Source: Ampelomyces quisqualis (Eukaryota; Ascomycota; Dothideomycetes; Pleosporales; Phaeosphaeriaceae). Taken from it: a DNA stretch of 64,000 nucleotides. Positions 22,073 to 34,555 of this stretch are shown here, in pieces. The number at the start of each line of letters is the position of its first letter. Within the stretch, counting starts at the first letter, position 1. Both the position numbers and the translations under genes were made by a program. The stretch spans positions 2,294,001-2,358,000 of the forward strand of contig JAGTXZ010000011.1 in the NCBI GenBank assembly GCA_018398575.1, in the 5' to 3' direction. The notes below the pieces were generated by a model. That model searched no databases. It saw only the letters and a program-made list of their open reading frames with translations, and had not been told where the DNA came from.

Positions 22073-22745
22073 ATGAATCGGTTATTCCAGGCCCCGTTGA
22101 CCGCGTTTCTTTTGCTCTCCCGTGCATACAACGTTTGCGCGCATGGCGGCGAACATGCGCAGGTAGTCGTCGCACCAGACGCGGACTGGCCGACGCGCCA
22201 CATGGCTGGTACACTACACTCTGATGATTCCAAGCCTAGGGGTGCTGACGAGTAGGAAAGAGGAGCATCACATCTCTGGATTTGACGCGACAGCCTTCTT
22301 CAACCTTCACGACTACGATAGCACCGGCGTATGGACCTCTGTCGATGTAAAACGTACATATGGGCTCACAGACCCGTCCACCTCCCACATTTCGAATACG
22401 AAGAAAGACATGGTCGTTTCAACCGTCCTAGACATGTTTGACATCAACAAGGATGGCGAGATCTCGTTGTCTGAGTTTCTACAAAAAGACAGCGAGAATG
22501 TCAAGCTACCGGACTTTGGCATGGGACCTGGACACCATGGAGATGACGAGTACGAGTACGAGATCCATCATTGGGAGAAGTACCACTCGGGCGATGATGT
22601 GAAGGAGGAGGATTTGACCCACCCAGAGGACATTGAGCATTTCAAGAAGCATGAGGAGATGGAGGCGCGGCAGGAAGAGTGGGAGCGAGCCGAAGCGCTT
22701 GGAATTGTGGAGAAGAATATCCCAGCTAAATACAGGCGAAATTAG
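22073..22745 (+). CDS. Secretory-pathway EF-hand protein, Ssp120-like
   Basis: Calcium-binding protein expected in the secretory lumen, where yeast Ssp120 pairs with cargo-receptor components. Exon 1 is 22073-22208, the intron 22209-22260 (gtacac...gctgac...gaaag), exon 2 22261-22745. The spliced codon gives HMAEEHHI. The product is 206 aa. Signal peptide about 1-24 (MNRLFQAPLTAFLLLSRAYN, then VCAHG). First EF-like site LHDYDSTGVWTSVDV (residues 61-75) is degenerate; the second is canonical, DINKDGEISLSEF (106-118), with all loop ligands. The C-terminal third is acidic and helical (EDLTHPEDIEHFKKHEEMEA). No KDEL/HDEL signal is present. It is the last intact gene before the transposon block. 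Confidence 0.85.
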
Positions 22746-23152
22746 TTGGGGGCAATGCCATGCACATGATTCCAATTGTTCTCGAGGGAGAGGTGATACA
22801 CCCGTGCCCTTGCGAACTCGCGAATGTCCTTCCCGGCATTTGTTCAGCCTCTTCGTGTCGCAACCGTATCGCACTCCATGTTTTGCAACCATGAACCTAT
22901 AAAGGCTGTGCCTTATAAGGGCTGTGCAATATCAAACATGGACATGCGCGCCCTAACGTGTGTTGGCAAGATGGCATCTGACTTTACCAAGGGTGCATCC
23001 GGCTCGCAACATCGTCTCTTCTATGAATCTAATACGAATTGCTTGAGTTTGTTACAAATCTTAGAGAACTGGGATACGGACATAACCCGGTTGATGGAGG
23101 AATGGGACCCGCGCTTTACCCAAAAACCCTGCCCTGGTTTGGAAAGAAGTAC
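22746..23152 (+). other. Gene/transposon boundary interval with a host-LTR fusion open frame
   Basis: Balanced-composition host DNA up to 23152, then the copia LTR. A frame at 22824-23249 has about 110 codons of host sequence and runs 32 codons into the LTR before stopping. The host part is not recognised; it could be the start of a gene cut by the transposon nest, or chance. A 15-bp near-repeat (ggctgtgc after TATAA) sits at 22903-22926. Confidence 0.4.
23148..23152. repeat. Target-site duplication AGTAC, left copy (element A)
   Basis: The same five bases follow the right LTR at 31457-31461. A perfect 5-bp duplication shows that the whole 23153-31456 unit inserted as one piece. Confidence 0.95.
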
Positions 23153-23371
23153 TGTGACGGAGTATGTGAATCAGTGGATCACGGGATTGTTACGTATGAT
23201 ACCTGAGCATGTCACTAAGGAAGTAAGGATACTTTCAGGATCAGACTAACTGATTAAGCTGTCTCTTGGCTCAGTGTATTTAATCTGATCAATCTTCACA
23301 TAGCATAGAACAAGTGATACAATCCTTTTCACTTACAACAATTTGATCTATAGTATTGCTCAGCTCTTACA
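23153..23371 (+). repeat. Element A 5' LTR (219 bp)
   Basis: Starts TGTGACGGAG and ends CTCTTACA. It is visibly less RIP-mutated than its partner at 31238: it keeps CA/TG words (tcagg, atcag) that are TA in the right copy. It lies against host DNA. Confidence 0.95.
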
Positions 23372-23386
23372 GTTATAAGCCCTGCG
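23372..23386 (+). other. Element A primer-binding site, initiator-tRNA anticodon arm
   Basis: GTTATAAGCCCTGCG directly follows the LTR. Its complement is CGCAGGGCTYATAAC, the anticodon stem-loop of initiator tRNA-Met with one G-to-A RIP change. Priming by an internally cut half-tRNA is known for Drosophila copia and yeast Ty5. Confidence 0.8.
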
Positions 23387-23859
23387 TTATAAGACTGTAG
23401 TGTTAATTCCTCCTGCGCACCTTGTATTGCTAAGGTACTACCTAGATTAACAATTACTCTAAAACTTCTTAAAACTCCCCTTTAAATACTTTCTTTAAAC
23501 TAACTAGTTAACAATTATAGACTCTTATTCTAATAACAAGATTAGCCTAGACGTTCTTTTAAACAGTTAGTTAGACTAGCTATACTAGTTTACACAGCTC
23601 TAGCTTTATGCTTGTAACAAAAGAGTCTAGGATTAGATTAACTTAGATAGCAACACAGTGCTCCTAATTAACAATTAGGAACCTAAATATCTAAAGCTTC
23701 TAGCCGCTCTAAGCTAACTAGTCTCTACTCTACTGCCTAGAGCTACTAATCTAAAAACTTAAATCTGCAATAAAGCTTTTAATTAATATAATTTAAAGCT
23801 AGTTACTTATAAACTTACCTCTAGTAGTTACAAAAAAGACGTTTGCTAATACAAAGTTA

Positions 23860-26800
23860 ATACGTTAAAATAGACTAGGCAAGCAGCTAAGCTTAGCAAC
23901 GTCTAGAAATAGATTAGTTAAATAGTAGCTAAGGATCTAATAGTACTAGCAGTAATTAAAATGCTTAACTCTTTAGAAATAACTCTCTAAGCCTTAGTTA
24001 GGATTCTTAAGCACAACCTTGCTCTAACAGATAATAATACTATGCACCTAGTTAGGTAGTAATATTAAGCCTATTTAGAAAAGGCTAGGCATAGTAGAAT
24101 TACTCTAGATAAATAGTTTAACAAATAGTAGGTAATAGATAGGAAAGCTTAAGCGTTCTAAGTTATAGAGATAGAAAGATAACTTGCCCTTACTAATTTT
24201 TTAGACGCCCTATCTACTAAGATTGCTCCTAACTAGGCTTAATTAATGCATTAGGATATTATTAAAGATACAGCCCTTAGTTAACTAGCTATAACTATAT
24301 ATAATCTAGCTAAGATCTTTTCTCTTATACTTTAGAAACAAGTAGTCTTTACTACTAAAGAAAAGTTCTATTTAGCCTTTGCAACTCTTAAAAACATTAA
24401 AAACTTAGAAAACAAGAACTCTAATCTAAACAACAAAGGTAAAGACAATTTAAAGCTAAAACCTTGCCTCTGTAAGAACAATAGAAAGCACAAATAGAAC
24501 CTAATAAATTGTTTCTAACTAAAGACTACAATTACTAGATTAGCTTTACTAGAAAAAGTACTAATTAAGATCTCTAATTTTAACTAAAAGAAGGTCCTTA
24601 AGTAGCTTAACACTACTAAGTAGGCTGCACTTAATAATAAGATTAAGAAAGCTAGTTAGACGCTACCTATTACAGCTAACTAGTTAAGTTCTAGAACTAA
24701 GACAGTAATATATCTAAGAGATATTATAGCAGTACTAATTAACCTAACTACTTTTAATTAAAAACCTAATATTACTAATCTAGACTTTAGAGTGTACACT
24801 ACTACGTTTATAACTTATCTACTTTTAAAAAGTACTGTTTATAATAAAGCAGGTATAGTGCACCTAGTTAATAATTAGTTGCTTCTTATTCTAGGAACGT
24901 TTAGTTCTACCTACTCTAAAGAAAAAGTTAAGGCTAGAATACAGTTACTTTCTGTAACTAGGTATAGCAATTAAGTAATTAAGAACGTCCTGTATAGTCT
25001 AGACAGTTCTTACACTAGAGACCTAAAGCTTAAGAAGGTTAAAGTTATAGATAGCTTTTATATAAATATTATATCTGCAGCACTGCTTAAGCAAGCAGGT
25101 ATATAGTATAGTAGATTAGATAGCACTCTTTAGTTTAGATTATATAAGTAGAACGTTATTGTACATAAGCTTTATAAGGCCTATAACCTCTTATTTATTA
25201 AATATAACTAGGTTACACGCTATGTTCTACAACTACTAATTCTGCACACGTTATATTAATCTAACATTAATTACTTAAAAAATAATAACAAGGATCTATA
25301 GCACAAAAGATTAGGCTACCTAGGTTAGTAAGCACTCTAGGCTCTTGCCTAGTTAACTTAAAACGTTAAGATAAATAGGACTAAAAGGATTAATTGTTAG
25401 AACTACTTAGTTACCTATGCAGCTTAAGTAGTCTTATAACAGCTAAGAGAAAGATTACTACAACTATTTTATTAAGTCTCTTAGAATCTATTTAACATGC
25501 TAACTAGAAGGCTTTATAAAGAATAGTTCTTAATTATTAAGAAAGACTACTTAGGTAAGCTTTTTAACTACAACCTTTACAACAAAACGTTAATTAAAAT
25601 TATAAGAGTAATTAAATAATTTACTGCTTAGGTTAGAAACAAATTTAATCTAAAAATTGTAGAAATCTATTAAGATAATAATGCTGCAACTCTGCCTTAG
25701 AGAGGGCGTTTGCAGTATAAGAAGTAGGCAGGCTAAGAGCTAATTACAAAATTGATTAAAATGCGCACAGGTGCAAATCTTCTAACTAAGCTCTAGCTAC
25801 ATATTATAGATGCAGCTTCCTACTTACACAGCATAAGCCTATTAAAAATCTATAGTTTTTAATTCCTAAATAAGGTCCTACACGCCTAGTTCAGGCAATA
25901 TTTTAATAGTACAAGCTAGTAATTACTAGGCACAGGACTACTAATCTACGCTTAAATTAGAGTAGTATTTATGCCTATAGCTGCAGAGTATATTCTCTTA
26001 ATTGCGACTAAGCAGCAGGTAGGAATAGGCGCAATTTTAAAGTTAACTCTTGCAGCTACATTAGATATCTAGTAGGCTATTAAGCCTCTAATATCTATTA
26101 CATATAGGTTCTATTAATTAATTAAGTAATTACATTAAGAAACGTTACCTTTAATAAATCTATATTCTACTCTAGTAACTAAGAAGATAAGATGCTTAAA
26201 AAGTAAGCACTTAAGATTGTAGATATTCTGTTAGGAAAATACAACGTTGGCAACATCCGCAACATTAGCAACACTGTTAGAATAGTTAACTAGATAGTTC
26301 TTAACTGTACTTAACTGTCCCTAGGGTCCCCTATTTGTTCTAGCTGCCTAATTAGACTGAAACGCTCAAATTAATCTGCCTGATCCACTAGACCTACCTG
26401 CCCCACCCGCGCCATTACGTTATTATCCTAAAAACTAAAAATATAAAGCTTAATTTTCTCTTTAAAACTTACTTTTTAGATTTCTTATAGCTGCTCTTGT
26501 TGTTAAGATGTAAGGCAGTAAAGTTTGTAGAGTTTTAAAGTTCTTTGCTAAGGCTTGTTTTCGCTAAAGCTCTAGCACTTTAACTAGATAATATATTATA
26601 TTTTTCTTAAAGAAATAGTAACTAAAGTGTAGATTTTACTCTAGGACTATTTTATTATAATATATTGTAGTGTAGGCGCTGAGATCTATTGTGTTGAACG
26701 TACTTTAAAGTTCTTTTAAAAAAGTTAATAACTTTAACGCGCTATATCTTAATAACTAGACTAGCTATTAAAATTCTAAATAGTGCATTTTAAAGAGGGA

Positions 26801-29410
26801 ATTCTGCTCTATATTTTGTATTTTTAGGTTACTTACGTAATCATGAAAATACAGCTATACGTAAAATTAGCGACATTAGCAACTCTGTTAGATCTAGCAA
26901 CTCTAGCGACCCTGTTAGGTTGCTGTTAGGTCGCTGTTAGGTTGCTAGCAACTAGAAGTAAGTAGGGCAACTTTAGCAAATTGTCTAGTAGACAGTATTG
27001 CTGTTAGGCAGCCGCGGGTTGCTGCAACTAGGCCGACTAGACAAATCTTAATTTTTCCTAACGTCTACACGTTAGTAAACTTAATAATCTTAGGCAGAAT
27101 ATTAACCTGCCTGTTCTACAGGATTAACTAAGCTAGAAAATTACTAAGGTTACTAAGTAACAGCTTAGGAGTAAGCATCTAATCCTAAGAATTACAGAGA
27201 CTAGCTAATCTTATAATTACAAAAGAAAGGAAGCAGAAGCTAAGAGAAGTACTAGTAAGGCTAGTAAGCATTTAGAAATCTTCTTAGACTAAAGTAAATA
27301 TACTAGGCTTGTTACACTAGAAGCAACTCTAGAACTAGATTAGTTATCTAGTATTTAGCTTATTAAGCGCGTAGGATCTAACAGCTAAGGACTATTACTA
27401 GGTCCTAAAAGAGCTAGCCTGTTAGTATCTAGAGATTAGATAGGTTCCTAACAGGATAGGCAGTTAGCCTTTTCCTCTCCTGCTACTTAACCTAAGAGTA
27501 GTAACTCTAGAGCCTTAGACAAAGTAGGATTAGTAAATCCTCTTACACAATTAAGTTGTTAACTGCAAGAAGTAGCTTCTAAAATTAACAAACTACTAAG
27601 TTAATACATGCTACTTTACTATAAGAAGAATTATAACAATTAGATAGAAGGTAAGAGTGTTAATACATTAATTGCAGATCTATTTATAGATTACTAGAAA
27701 CACAATTTTAAGAACACTTTTCTTCTAGGCTTTATAGAAGCCTAGAATAAGTGCTCTAGTTACAAAACACTAAACACTATAATTATAACAGCAATGCTAA
27801 GTAATTAGAATTACTAAACAGTTAAGAAGCGTACTTATAGAGATAACATGCCTAAGCTGCCTAACACATAGAAGCAGATGCTTTAACATCTAATAAAAAG
27901 CCTGTTATTAGATACCTCTCTTAAAGAAATTAATTAGCTACATAAGAAAGGCACCTAGAAAGAGATTCTAAAGCACAAGTCTAAGGATTAACTAATTCTA
28001 TTAAAATAGGTCTAGGTATATAAGTTTAATTAAGACAGTTACTTTCTAAAGTGTAAAGCTAGGCTTATAGTAAGAGGAGATCTTTAAGAGAAAGACTCTC
28101 TACTTACTACGTACGCTACTACTCTTACAGCTAAGTTTTTTAGGATTGCTATAGCAATTGCAGCCTATTTTAATCTAGAAATTATGCAATATAATGTAGT
28201 TAGAGCGTTCCTTAACGCCTTAATTATAGCTAACAATCTAGTAATCTGTAATCTACTAGATAGATTTAAGAAAGCTAGGCTATGTGTAAGGCTTAATTAA
28301 GCACTCTATAGGCTTAGAAAATCTCTATTACTTTAGTATAAAGAATTCTTAAGATTACTACATAGGATAGGACTACTTGCATCTAAAGAAGAACTCTATC
28401 TGTTCTTTACTTAGGATTAAACAGTCTTAGTTTTGTTCTACGTTAATAATATCTTACTTATCTACTACAAAGATTACAAGCTTAAAGCTAAGAATCTATA
28501 GGCTAAAATCATTAGCAAATACAAAATCTAGGATTAAGAACTAGTTAAATAGTTCCTTGGGATTAGAGTTATCTAAAACGGATTAGACAGAACAATTACT
28601 CTAGTTTACGACGCCTATATTAACAAGATTACTAAGAAATTTAGTCTACACGATAGATTGTTCCCTCTAACACTACTACTATCTAAGAAGCTCTACAAGA
28701 ATACTAGAGAAGCTAGTAAGCAAGAAATTAAGGCCTATTAAGAAAGAGTTAGATTAGTCCTCTATACTGCAATTATAATCTGCCTAGATATTGCCTACGC
28801 AGTCTTAAAGCTTTCCTATTTCTTAACTAATCTTTTAGACAAGTATATTAAAGCTGTAGAACAGGTAATTATATACCTGTATTAAACAAGGTTTAATTTA
28901 ATTAAATATAGGGATTTTAATAGTCTAGAACTAACTATTTGTAGGGACGCCTCCTTCGCTAATAATAAAGTAACTAAGCGTTTCTTACACAGTTATATAG
29001 CTATCCTGTTTAGAGAAGTAATTTCTTAGAAAGCTGCAAGGCAAGGATTAGTTACTACCTTAATAACAGAAGCTAAGCTACTTACTCTAGAATACGCTGC
29101 AAAAGAATCTATAGCGCTTAGTTAGTTCTTTAAAGAGCTTACTCTTAATCTAGAAGATCTATAGAATATCTAGTGTAATAATTAGCAGACTATCTAGCTA
29201 GTTATAGGAAAAAATAAGTAGATATTTACAAAGCTTAAGCATGTTAACATTTAGAATATGTAGCTTAGGTAAGAGCACTTAAAAGGATTATTCTAAGTAT
29301 CTTATCTAGAATCTAGATTAATGCTAGCTAATAGTTTTACAAAAAACTTTACCTATTAATAATTTCTTAAGTTTAAGTAGCTTCTTAACTTTAAGGATAT
29401 AAGCAAGTTA
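23860..29410 (+). pseudogene. Element A gag-pol polyprotein relic (copia type)
   Basis: Read with TAA/TAG as former Gln/Trp codons, the frame shows HKRLGYLGQ (pre-integrase domain, about 25300), an NC...VVLQQ zinc region and YQDNNAA-type core (about 25400-25690) of integrase. After the 831-bp insertion come KCKARLIVRGDLQ (about 28050), YNVVRAFLNAL and FYVNNILLIYY (about 28440, originally YVDDILL) of the reverse transcriptase. RNase H follows (RDASFANNKVTKRFLHSY, about 28945). In-frame stops are TAA and TAG as RIP predicts. No intact product is possible; exact ends are approximate. Confidence 0.85.
26231..27061. mobile_element. Non-autonomous TIR element, copy 1 (831 bp) inside element A pol
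   Basis: Ends TTAGGAAAAT and ATTTTTCCTAA are inverted. An inverted copy lies at 49502-50341. The ends carry repeated short words (ttgctgttaggt, gcaacatt) and the middle is AT-rich with no coding frame. It splits the copia polyprotein between integrase and RT. This copy is moderately RIP-mutated. Confidence 0.85.
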
Positions 29411-29599
29411 CTTACAAAGTAATAATTTAGAACACACAAAGATTAATTTTTACTTTTCTATCTACTAATTAATTTGCTTACTCTAGAAGCTTAAGATTAC
29501 TATAGGATCTAAGCAGAGCAAACACGCAAAAACTAAGACTACTAACGCTAAATTATAAGTAAAACTATTTAGAAACTTACTTTTATAAAGTTAAACACT

Positions 29600-30620
29600 T
29601 TATTAATTATCTTATAAGCCTAAGCACAGCGCTTAGCAATTAAGAGACTTAAAGCTCTTAATCTATAGCTTAGAGTTAGCAAATCTTTAACTGTTTCTAT
29701 AGCCTTAGGTAAAGAAGACAATAGCTAATCCTACGCTAGCTCTTAACGCTTAGGCATTAGAGTCTAAGCAGCCTAGAGCTGCTTCTTAAGCAGTAGAGCG
29801 TTAGGCAGAAAAGAGCTGCAGCGCTAGTAACTAAACAACAGCTACTACTTACTTAGCGTAAATAGAGCCTAAGCTACAAACCTACTTAACGCTCTACTAA
29901 ACTTATATCTTCTAAAGCCCTAAGCAGGACGCGTAGGCTTAGCACCTAGTAAGCTAAAAGTTAGATTAATATAGCTTAAGCTTGCTCTAAAACTACTAGG
30001 AGCTAGAACGCTCTAAGCCTGCTGCAAAGCCTTTACAGCCTTAAGCTGCTAGTTAAGCTACGCGTAAGCCTTCTCTAGCTTCTATAAATAAATTAGCTAT
30101 TTCTAAGATTAAACAATCTTTAAAGCTTACCTTAATAGTTCTTTTAAACACGCTAATAATAATTTGTATAGCCTGCTTATATAGATTACTTAGACTACTT
30201 GTATTAGTAAGTATATTATTAATGTTAACTAGAGTAACCTATATCTTAATATAAGAATAGTTTAGGTAAGCTTTATAACGCTTACTTATTATTAATCTAG
30301 CTCTACTATAGTAGTAGCTGTTACCTTACTTGTTAGCAAACTAAGAGGCGCAGTGTAAGTATAAACTAGAGCAAAGCTTTTTCTTGTTAACTTTAATAGT
30401 CTCTTTACTAGAAACTACTCTACTCTTAAGCAAGAGATTGCGCTGCTTAGTCTTACACTAGGATTAGCGCAGCAGATTTAGATTATTAGCCTTGCTCTTA
30501 ATAGTAAGCATAGTAGTAGCAGTAGTATTCTTCTTATAGGCGTACGCGTAGGCTATCTTGTTAACTATAATAGTAGAATTCTTCTTAGGTAGCTACCTAA
30601 GTTAGCAATAGACTAGATTA
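29600..30620 (-). pseudogene. Antisense reading frame in the 3' region of element A
   Basis: On the minus strand a frame interrupted only by TAA/TAG runs leftwards from about 30.6 kb: TTMLTIKSKANNLNLL (ATG near 30511), then KKKLCSSLYLHCAS and GNSYYYSRARLIISKRYKAY, and further Lys/Leu-rich sequence to about 29.6 kb. It lies between RNase H and the 3' LTR and opposes the element's own direction. It resembles no pol domain. The Cys/Tyr cluster may be a RIP-damaged zinc-binding motif. Ends are approximate. Confidence 0.45.
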
Positions 30621-30705
30621 AAAGTAAAAAAACTTACTATAATAGAGGAGATTAAGCAAGTAGTTAATAAAGTAAATAATAAGAAGAATAAGTAAATAGA
30701 TAGCT

Positions 30706-30738
30706 AGTTAATAAGTTAATTAATAAGTTAATTAATAC
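30706..30738. repeat. Short AT-rich tandem repeat (ttaataag/ttaattaataag units)
   Basis: The word agttaattaata is repeated in tandem within the non-coding 3' part of element A. It is probably a by-product of low complexity. Confidence 0.6.
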
Positions 30739-31237
30739 CCTAGAGTGTAAGAATAGAAGAGTAGGCAGGCTTCTTATACCTAAGCTACGCAACTGCAAGG
30801 CAACAAGCTTACCTACTACTCTCTTACCTAGTTGCACAATCTTACTCTATAACAATACGCGTAAACAGACTACTTTTTACCTAGCTAACAGGCTAGGTAA
30901 TAGCAAACGATCTAAATTAAAGCTTAGCCTATAGGTAAACCTACACTAATAGTCTGTTTGCTCTTATAATATAAGACTACCTGCTTACAAGATCTTTACA
31001 CAAGACCTAGTTAAGATAATATAGGTTACAATTGTAAGCAGACAACACTAATATTAAGTTTAATTACATATATAGTAAATAATTAGGAATTTATGCGCTA
31101 ATACTTTATATTTAAGCTAATAAATTAAGTAACACAACGCCTGTAATATAAAGTAGTATTACTATTTACCTTAATTACTACTTTTACTCTACTAAACAGA
31201 TTAGGTAAGCTAACAAGTTTGCCTAATCTAGAGGGTG

Positions 31238-31456
31238 TGTAACAGAGTATATAAATTAGTAGATTACAGAATTGTTATGTATAATACCTAAGCATGTTAC
31301 TAAGAAAGTAAGAATACTTTTAGGATTAAACTAACTAATTAAGCTATCTCTTAGCTTAGTGTATTTAATCTAATTAATCTTTACATAGTATAGAACAAGT
31401 AATACAATTCTTTTTACTTATAACAATTTAATCTATAGTATTGCTTAGCTTCTATA
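31238..31456 (+). repeat. Element A 3' LTR (219 bp)
   Basis: Aligns without gaps to 23153-23371. It starts TGTAACAGAG after a purine-rich stretch (agagggtg, likely polypurine tract) and is heavily RIP-mutated. The AGTAC duplication follows at 31457-31461. Confidence 0.95.
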
Positions 31457-31465
31457 AGTACCTCT

Positions 31466-31765
31466 TATAATAGGCACATACAAACACATGTTATATCTAA
31501 TACCCTATAAAGGCTTAGTAACAGATTATGCAAGAGATAGTAGAGGTAGCACTAAAAGTACTCTAAATTAGCTCTAACTTAGTTGCTACCTTAACTATAA
31601 ATATAAGCCTATTGCATTAGATAGAAGACAAGTTTTTCTTGTTCTTCTATACAAGACTTATAGGTGTATAGCTAATCTAGAATCTCTAATACAACACGCA
31701 CTCCTATATGCCTCTAACACGTATCTAATTTAATTCTAATAGCTATACCTACCTGCGTTGTTACA
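31466..31765 (+). repeat. Element B LTR, left copy (300 bp)
   Basis: The same 300-bp sequence occurs inverted at 51051-51545 (with a 191-bp insertion) and as a shorter version at 62005-62282. Ends form the inverted pair TGTAAyA...TrTTACA. It begins four bases after the AGTAC duplication of element A. Confidence 0.85.
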
Positions 31766-32229
31766 TTACAAGAAAATCTTTGTCCTACTAGTAATAGTAT
31801 TTAGATAATATTGCAATTTACTTTTAAAAAGATTGCGTTAAAACGCACAGAACAATATCTAAATTAGATCTGTTTGCAACCTTAAATCTATTAAACACAG
31901 TTAAGATTCCTTAGATCTCTTAACAGCTAAAGCCTTTAGGTTTAGATTTTTCTATTAATATACAGTTAGGATTACTTTAGTAAAAGTTGCGTTTAGCGCT
32001 ACAATAGAAACTTAGAGACTATTAATAACCTAGGAGTATTAGAAGCAACGCTAATAACTCCCTCTAAAGAATTACTAACCCTAGGAGCCTTCTTCTAAGA
32101 CAACTCTGTATTAACTGTAACAACCTAGTAACAGAGTGCTAAAGTAAAAAAGACAGACACTAAGGAATCTAAAGACAGACTCTCTTAGCTTAGAGCTAGA
32201 CCTGTACCTCTACTAAATCCTACTCCTGC

Positions 32230-33290
32230 ATAAATAGAGGTTAATTAATTACAACAAGAACTAAAACAGGCATTAGTAGAGATTAATTCTCTTAAGAAAA
32301 GACTAACCTTATTAGTAGGACTAGACAAGCCTCTACTTACTACTAAAACTCTCTAGAACTCTTCTGCACTCTACTGTTTATCTAACAGCTCTATATCTAA
32401 GTACTTATATCGCTATAAAAGCTCTTGCTAACCTTAATAATTTAAGAAAACGCCTAATATAGACAATCTTAGTAATAGAAAAGATTCTACCTTTTGCTAA
32501 TAGTAGGCCTCTATATAGGATTAACTTAAAATCAACTTAGATTACTATTAGACTAAAAGACAACGCATAGCCTTAGTATAGGGCTACACTACAGGATTAG
32601 CTAAGAGCTATCTTAAGCTTTAATATTTATTAGATACTAATTAAGAGTAGTTCTAGAACGCTAAGTAAATAATTAAGCTACTTAAGTCTTACTTTATTAC
32701 AAGTAACAAGGTAGCCAGAAGCTGTGCAGCCTTTAATTAAATGTAGATAACTAAGAAAAAAACGTTTCTCTTATTTAAAGCTAGGTTTCTAAGTTTTGCA
32801 GTTAAGGGACAAGTACTCTCTTTAGAGTAGTTTTACTACTTATAGACAAAAATTACGCTAGGACTATAAGCCTCTAATCTAGGATTTAGGCACTAATAGA
32901 AGAACTTATTTAATTAGATAGTAGAACACCTTACTACTTACAATATAAAGCAGAAGAACAATTCTAACCTAAGTATATTACTAGCTGCTATTAAATTACT
33001 AATTAGGCAGGCCTTATAAACTAATTTAGAGCTAAATTAGACTACTACCTCTAGCGCCCTAATACACTCTGCGCTAGCCTATTAATTAATAATAGTGCGT
33101 CTTTCTACTAAGACCTCTAAACCTAATTAACAGAAGACTCTTAGTAGTTGTTATAATTGTAGTAAACTAGGACACTACGCTAGTAATTGTATAAAGCTAC
33201 GTATGCGTTAGATTAAAGCTGTAAAAGTAGATAAGTTTAAAGATACTTAAGAGCAACCTAACTTAAAGGTGTATTGTATAGGAAATAGAA
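32230..33290 (+). pseudogene. Element B gag relic with CCHC zinc knuckle
   Basis: The frame contains a helical start (NQLQQELKQALVEINSLKKR) and, at 33149-33190, CYNCSKLGHYASNC, an intact CX2CX4HX4C nucleocapsid knuckle, followed by basic sequence. Stops in frame are TAA/TAG. In the inverted copy (about 48815-48860) the same motif has lost cysteines by G-to-A changes. Confidence 0.75.
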
Positions 33291-34555
33291 GCGCCTAAAA
33301 AAAACTCTTTTCTTAGGCCTAAGCTGTTATAATTTATTTCACCTTAATCTTTCTTATTTTTTTTGCAGTTTCTATTTCCTTATACCTGCGCTTCTCTATA
33401 ACTAAGGCATTAGCTTACGCCTTAATACTCTTGTTAACACTAGTGCTTAAAGCTTCTTATTTTTAAATTTATAAATTGTTTTATCTGTTTTTAAAGCCTT
33501 ATATTAACCTATCTAGAAGCTTCTCTTCTAGGTTTAGGTGCGCAGTTTTAAGGATTAGATTACTTCTACAGTTACTTAATATATTTAACTACACTTAAAT
33601 ATTAATAGCTAAAAGATTTTAAACTATCTATTTCTTGTTTTTAATCTTAGGTCTTAGGATTGTATACTTAGCCTCTAATAGTTAAGACAATTTAAGATTT
33701 AATTAGACACAGATAAGTTACAGTTTATTTAGCTATCTAAGTACCTCTATTCTTATAATTCTTTACCTCCTATTCTTACTGTTTTATATTAAGCTACAGT
33801 GCTAGCTACTGTCTATCTTAATGTGCAACAACGCAACGCCCTATAGAAGAAAGAAGACTATTATATCTAAAACAGTCCTTACTATTATTCTTCTTCTTTT
33901 ATTTACTGTATTAAGAGATACTCAAAGCTCCTATTAGCCTAAAAATTCTTAAAGATTCCTTATACCCTAACTAAGCAACTCTGCTTAAAGTCTAAACCTT
34001 TTCTAACTACCTGCATTGCTCTTATTTCTACTAATGCATTCTACTTTATTATAAAAAAGCCCTAAAACAAGTTTTTTACAACTAGCCTATATAAGATTAA
34101 TAGGATCCTTGCCTCTAAGGACAACGCAGCTAATTAATGCTAATTAGATAAGTAATTACCTACGTGTTACTTCTAGTACTAAGATATATTTAGTAAGTTA
34201 GCAGCTAATTAATTACCTTCTTATTATCTGTACAATTATAAGATTGTTCTTAAAGAACTATTACTAAATACGTTTAGTCTCCTATACAAGTAAAATTAGA
34301 AGAAACTTAAAGCTACTAAGGCCTGCGTCTAGAAACACCTTTAGAAGAGCTTTATTAAGGCTAGCTAAAGTCCTTTTACTTTACCTATTCTTTGTATATG
34401 CAAACTAAATAGAGATATACGCATCTGTATAGACTACTAGAAAATTAACGCCCTTACGCGCAAAGACGTTTATCTAATCTCTTGTATTAATAAGCTGTTG
34501 TTACGCCTCTTTAAAGCTAAGATCTTTACTAAGTTTAATATTAGGGCTGCCTTTA

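Larger units (their letters stand above)
23153..31456 (+). mobile_element. Element A: Ty1/copia LTR retrotransposon, RIP-degenerate, complete
   Basis: 8304 bp bounded by 219-bp LTRs (23153-23371 and 31238-31456) and perfect AGTAC duplications. Order: LTR, primer site, gag with a Cys-rich knuckle remnant (about 24460), protease, integrase, RT, RNase H, LTR. Integrase before RT defines the copia type. The coding frame is broken by many TAA/TAG. The element contains an 831-bp TIR insertion (26231-27061). It is unusually long because of 1.8 kb of extra sequence between RNase H and the 3' LTR. LTR ends are TGT...ACA (seen as TGT...ATA on the right). Confidence 0.95.
31466..34555 (+). mobile_element. 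Element B, left copy: LTR plus gag and downstream, no 3' end
   Basis: LTR 31466-31765 (300 bp, TATAATAGG...CGTTGTTACA, originally TGT...ACA) is followed by a gag-like frame on the plus strand. Sequence to about 33998 is repeated in inverted orientation in 41450-51545. The rest (33998-34555) is unique in the window and ends abruptly at element D. No RT is recognisable. The element is cut off before pol, so superfamily is uncertain (gag suggests gypsy-like). Confidence 0.75.
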
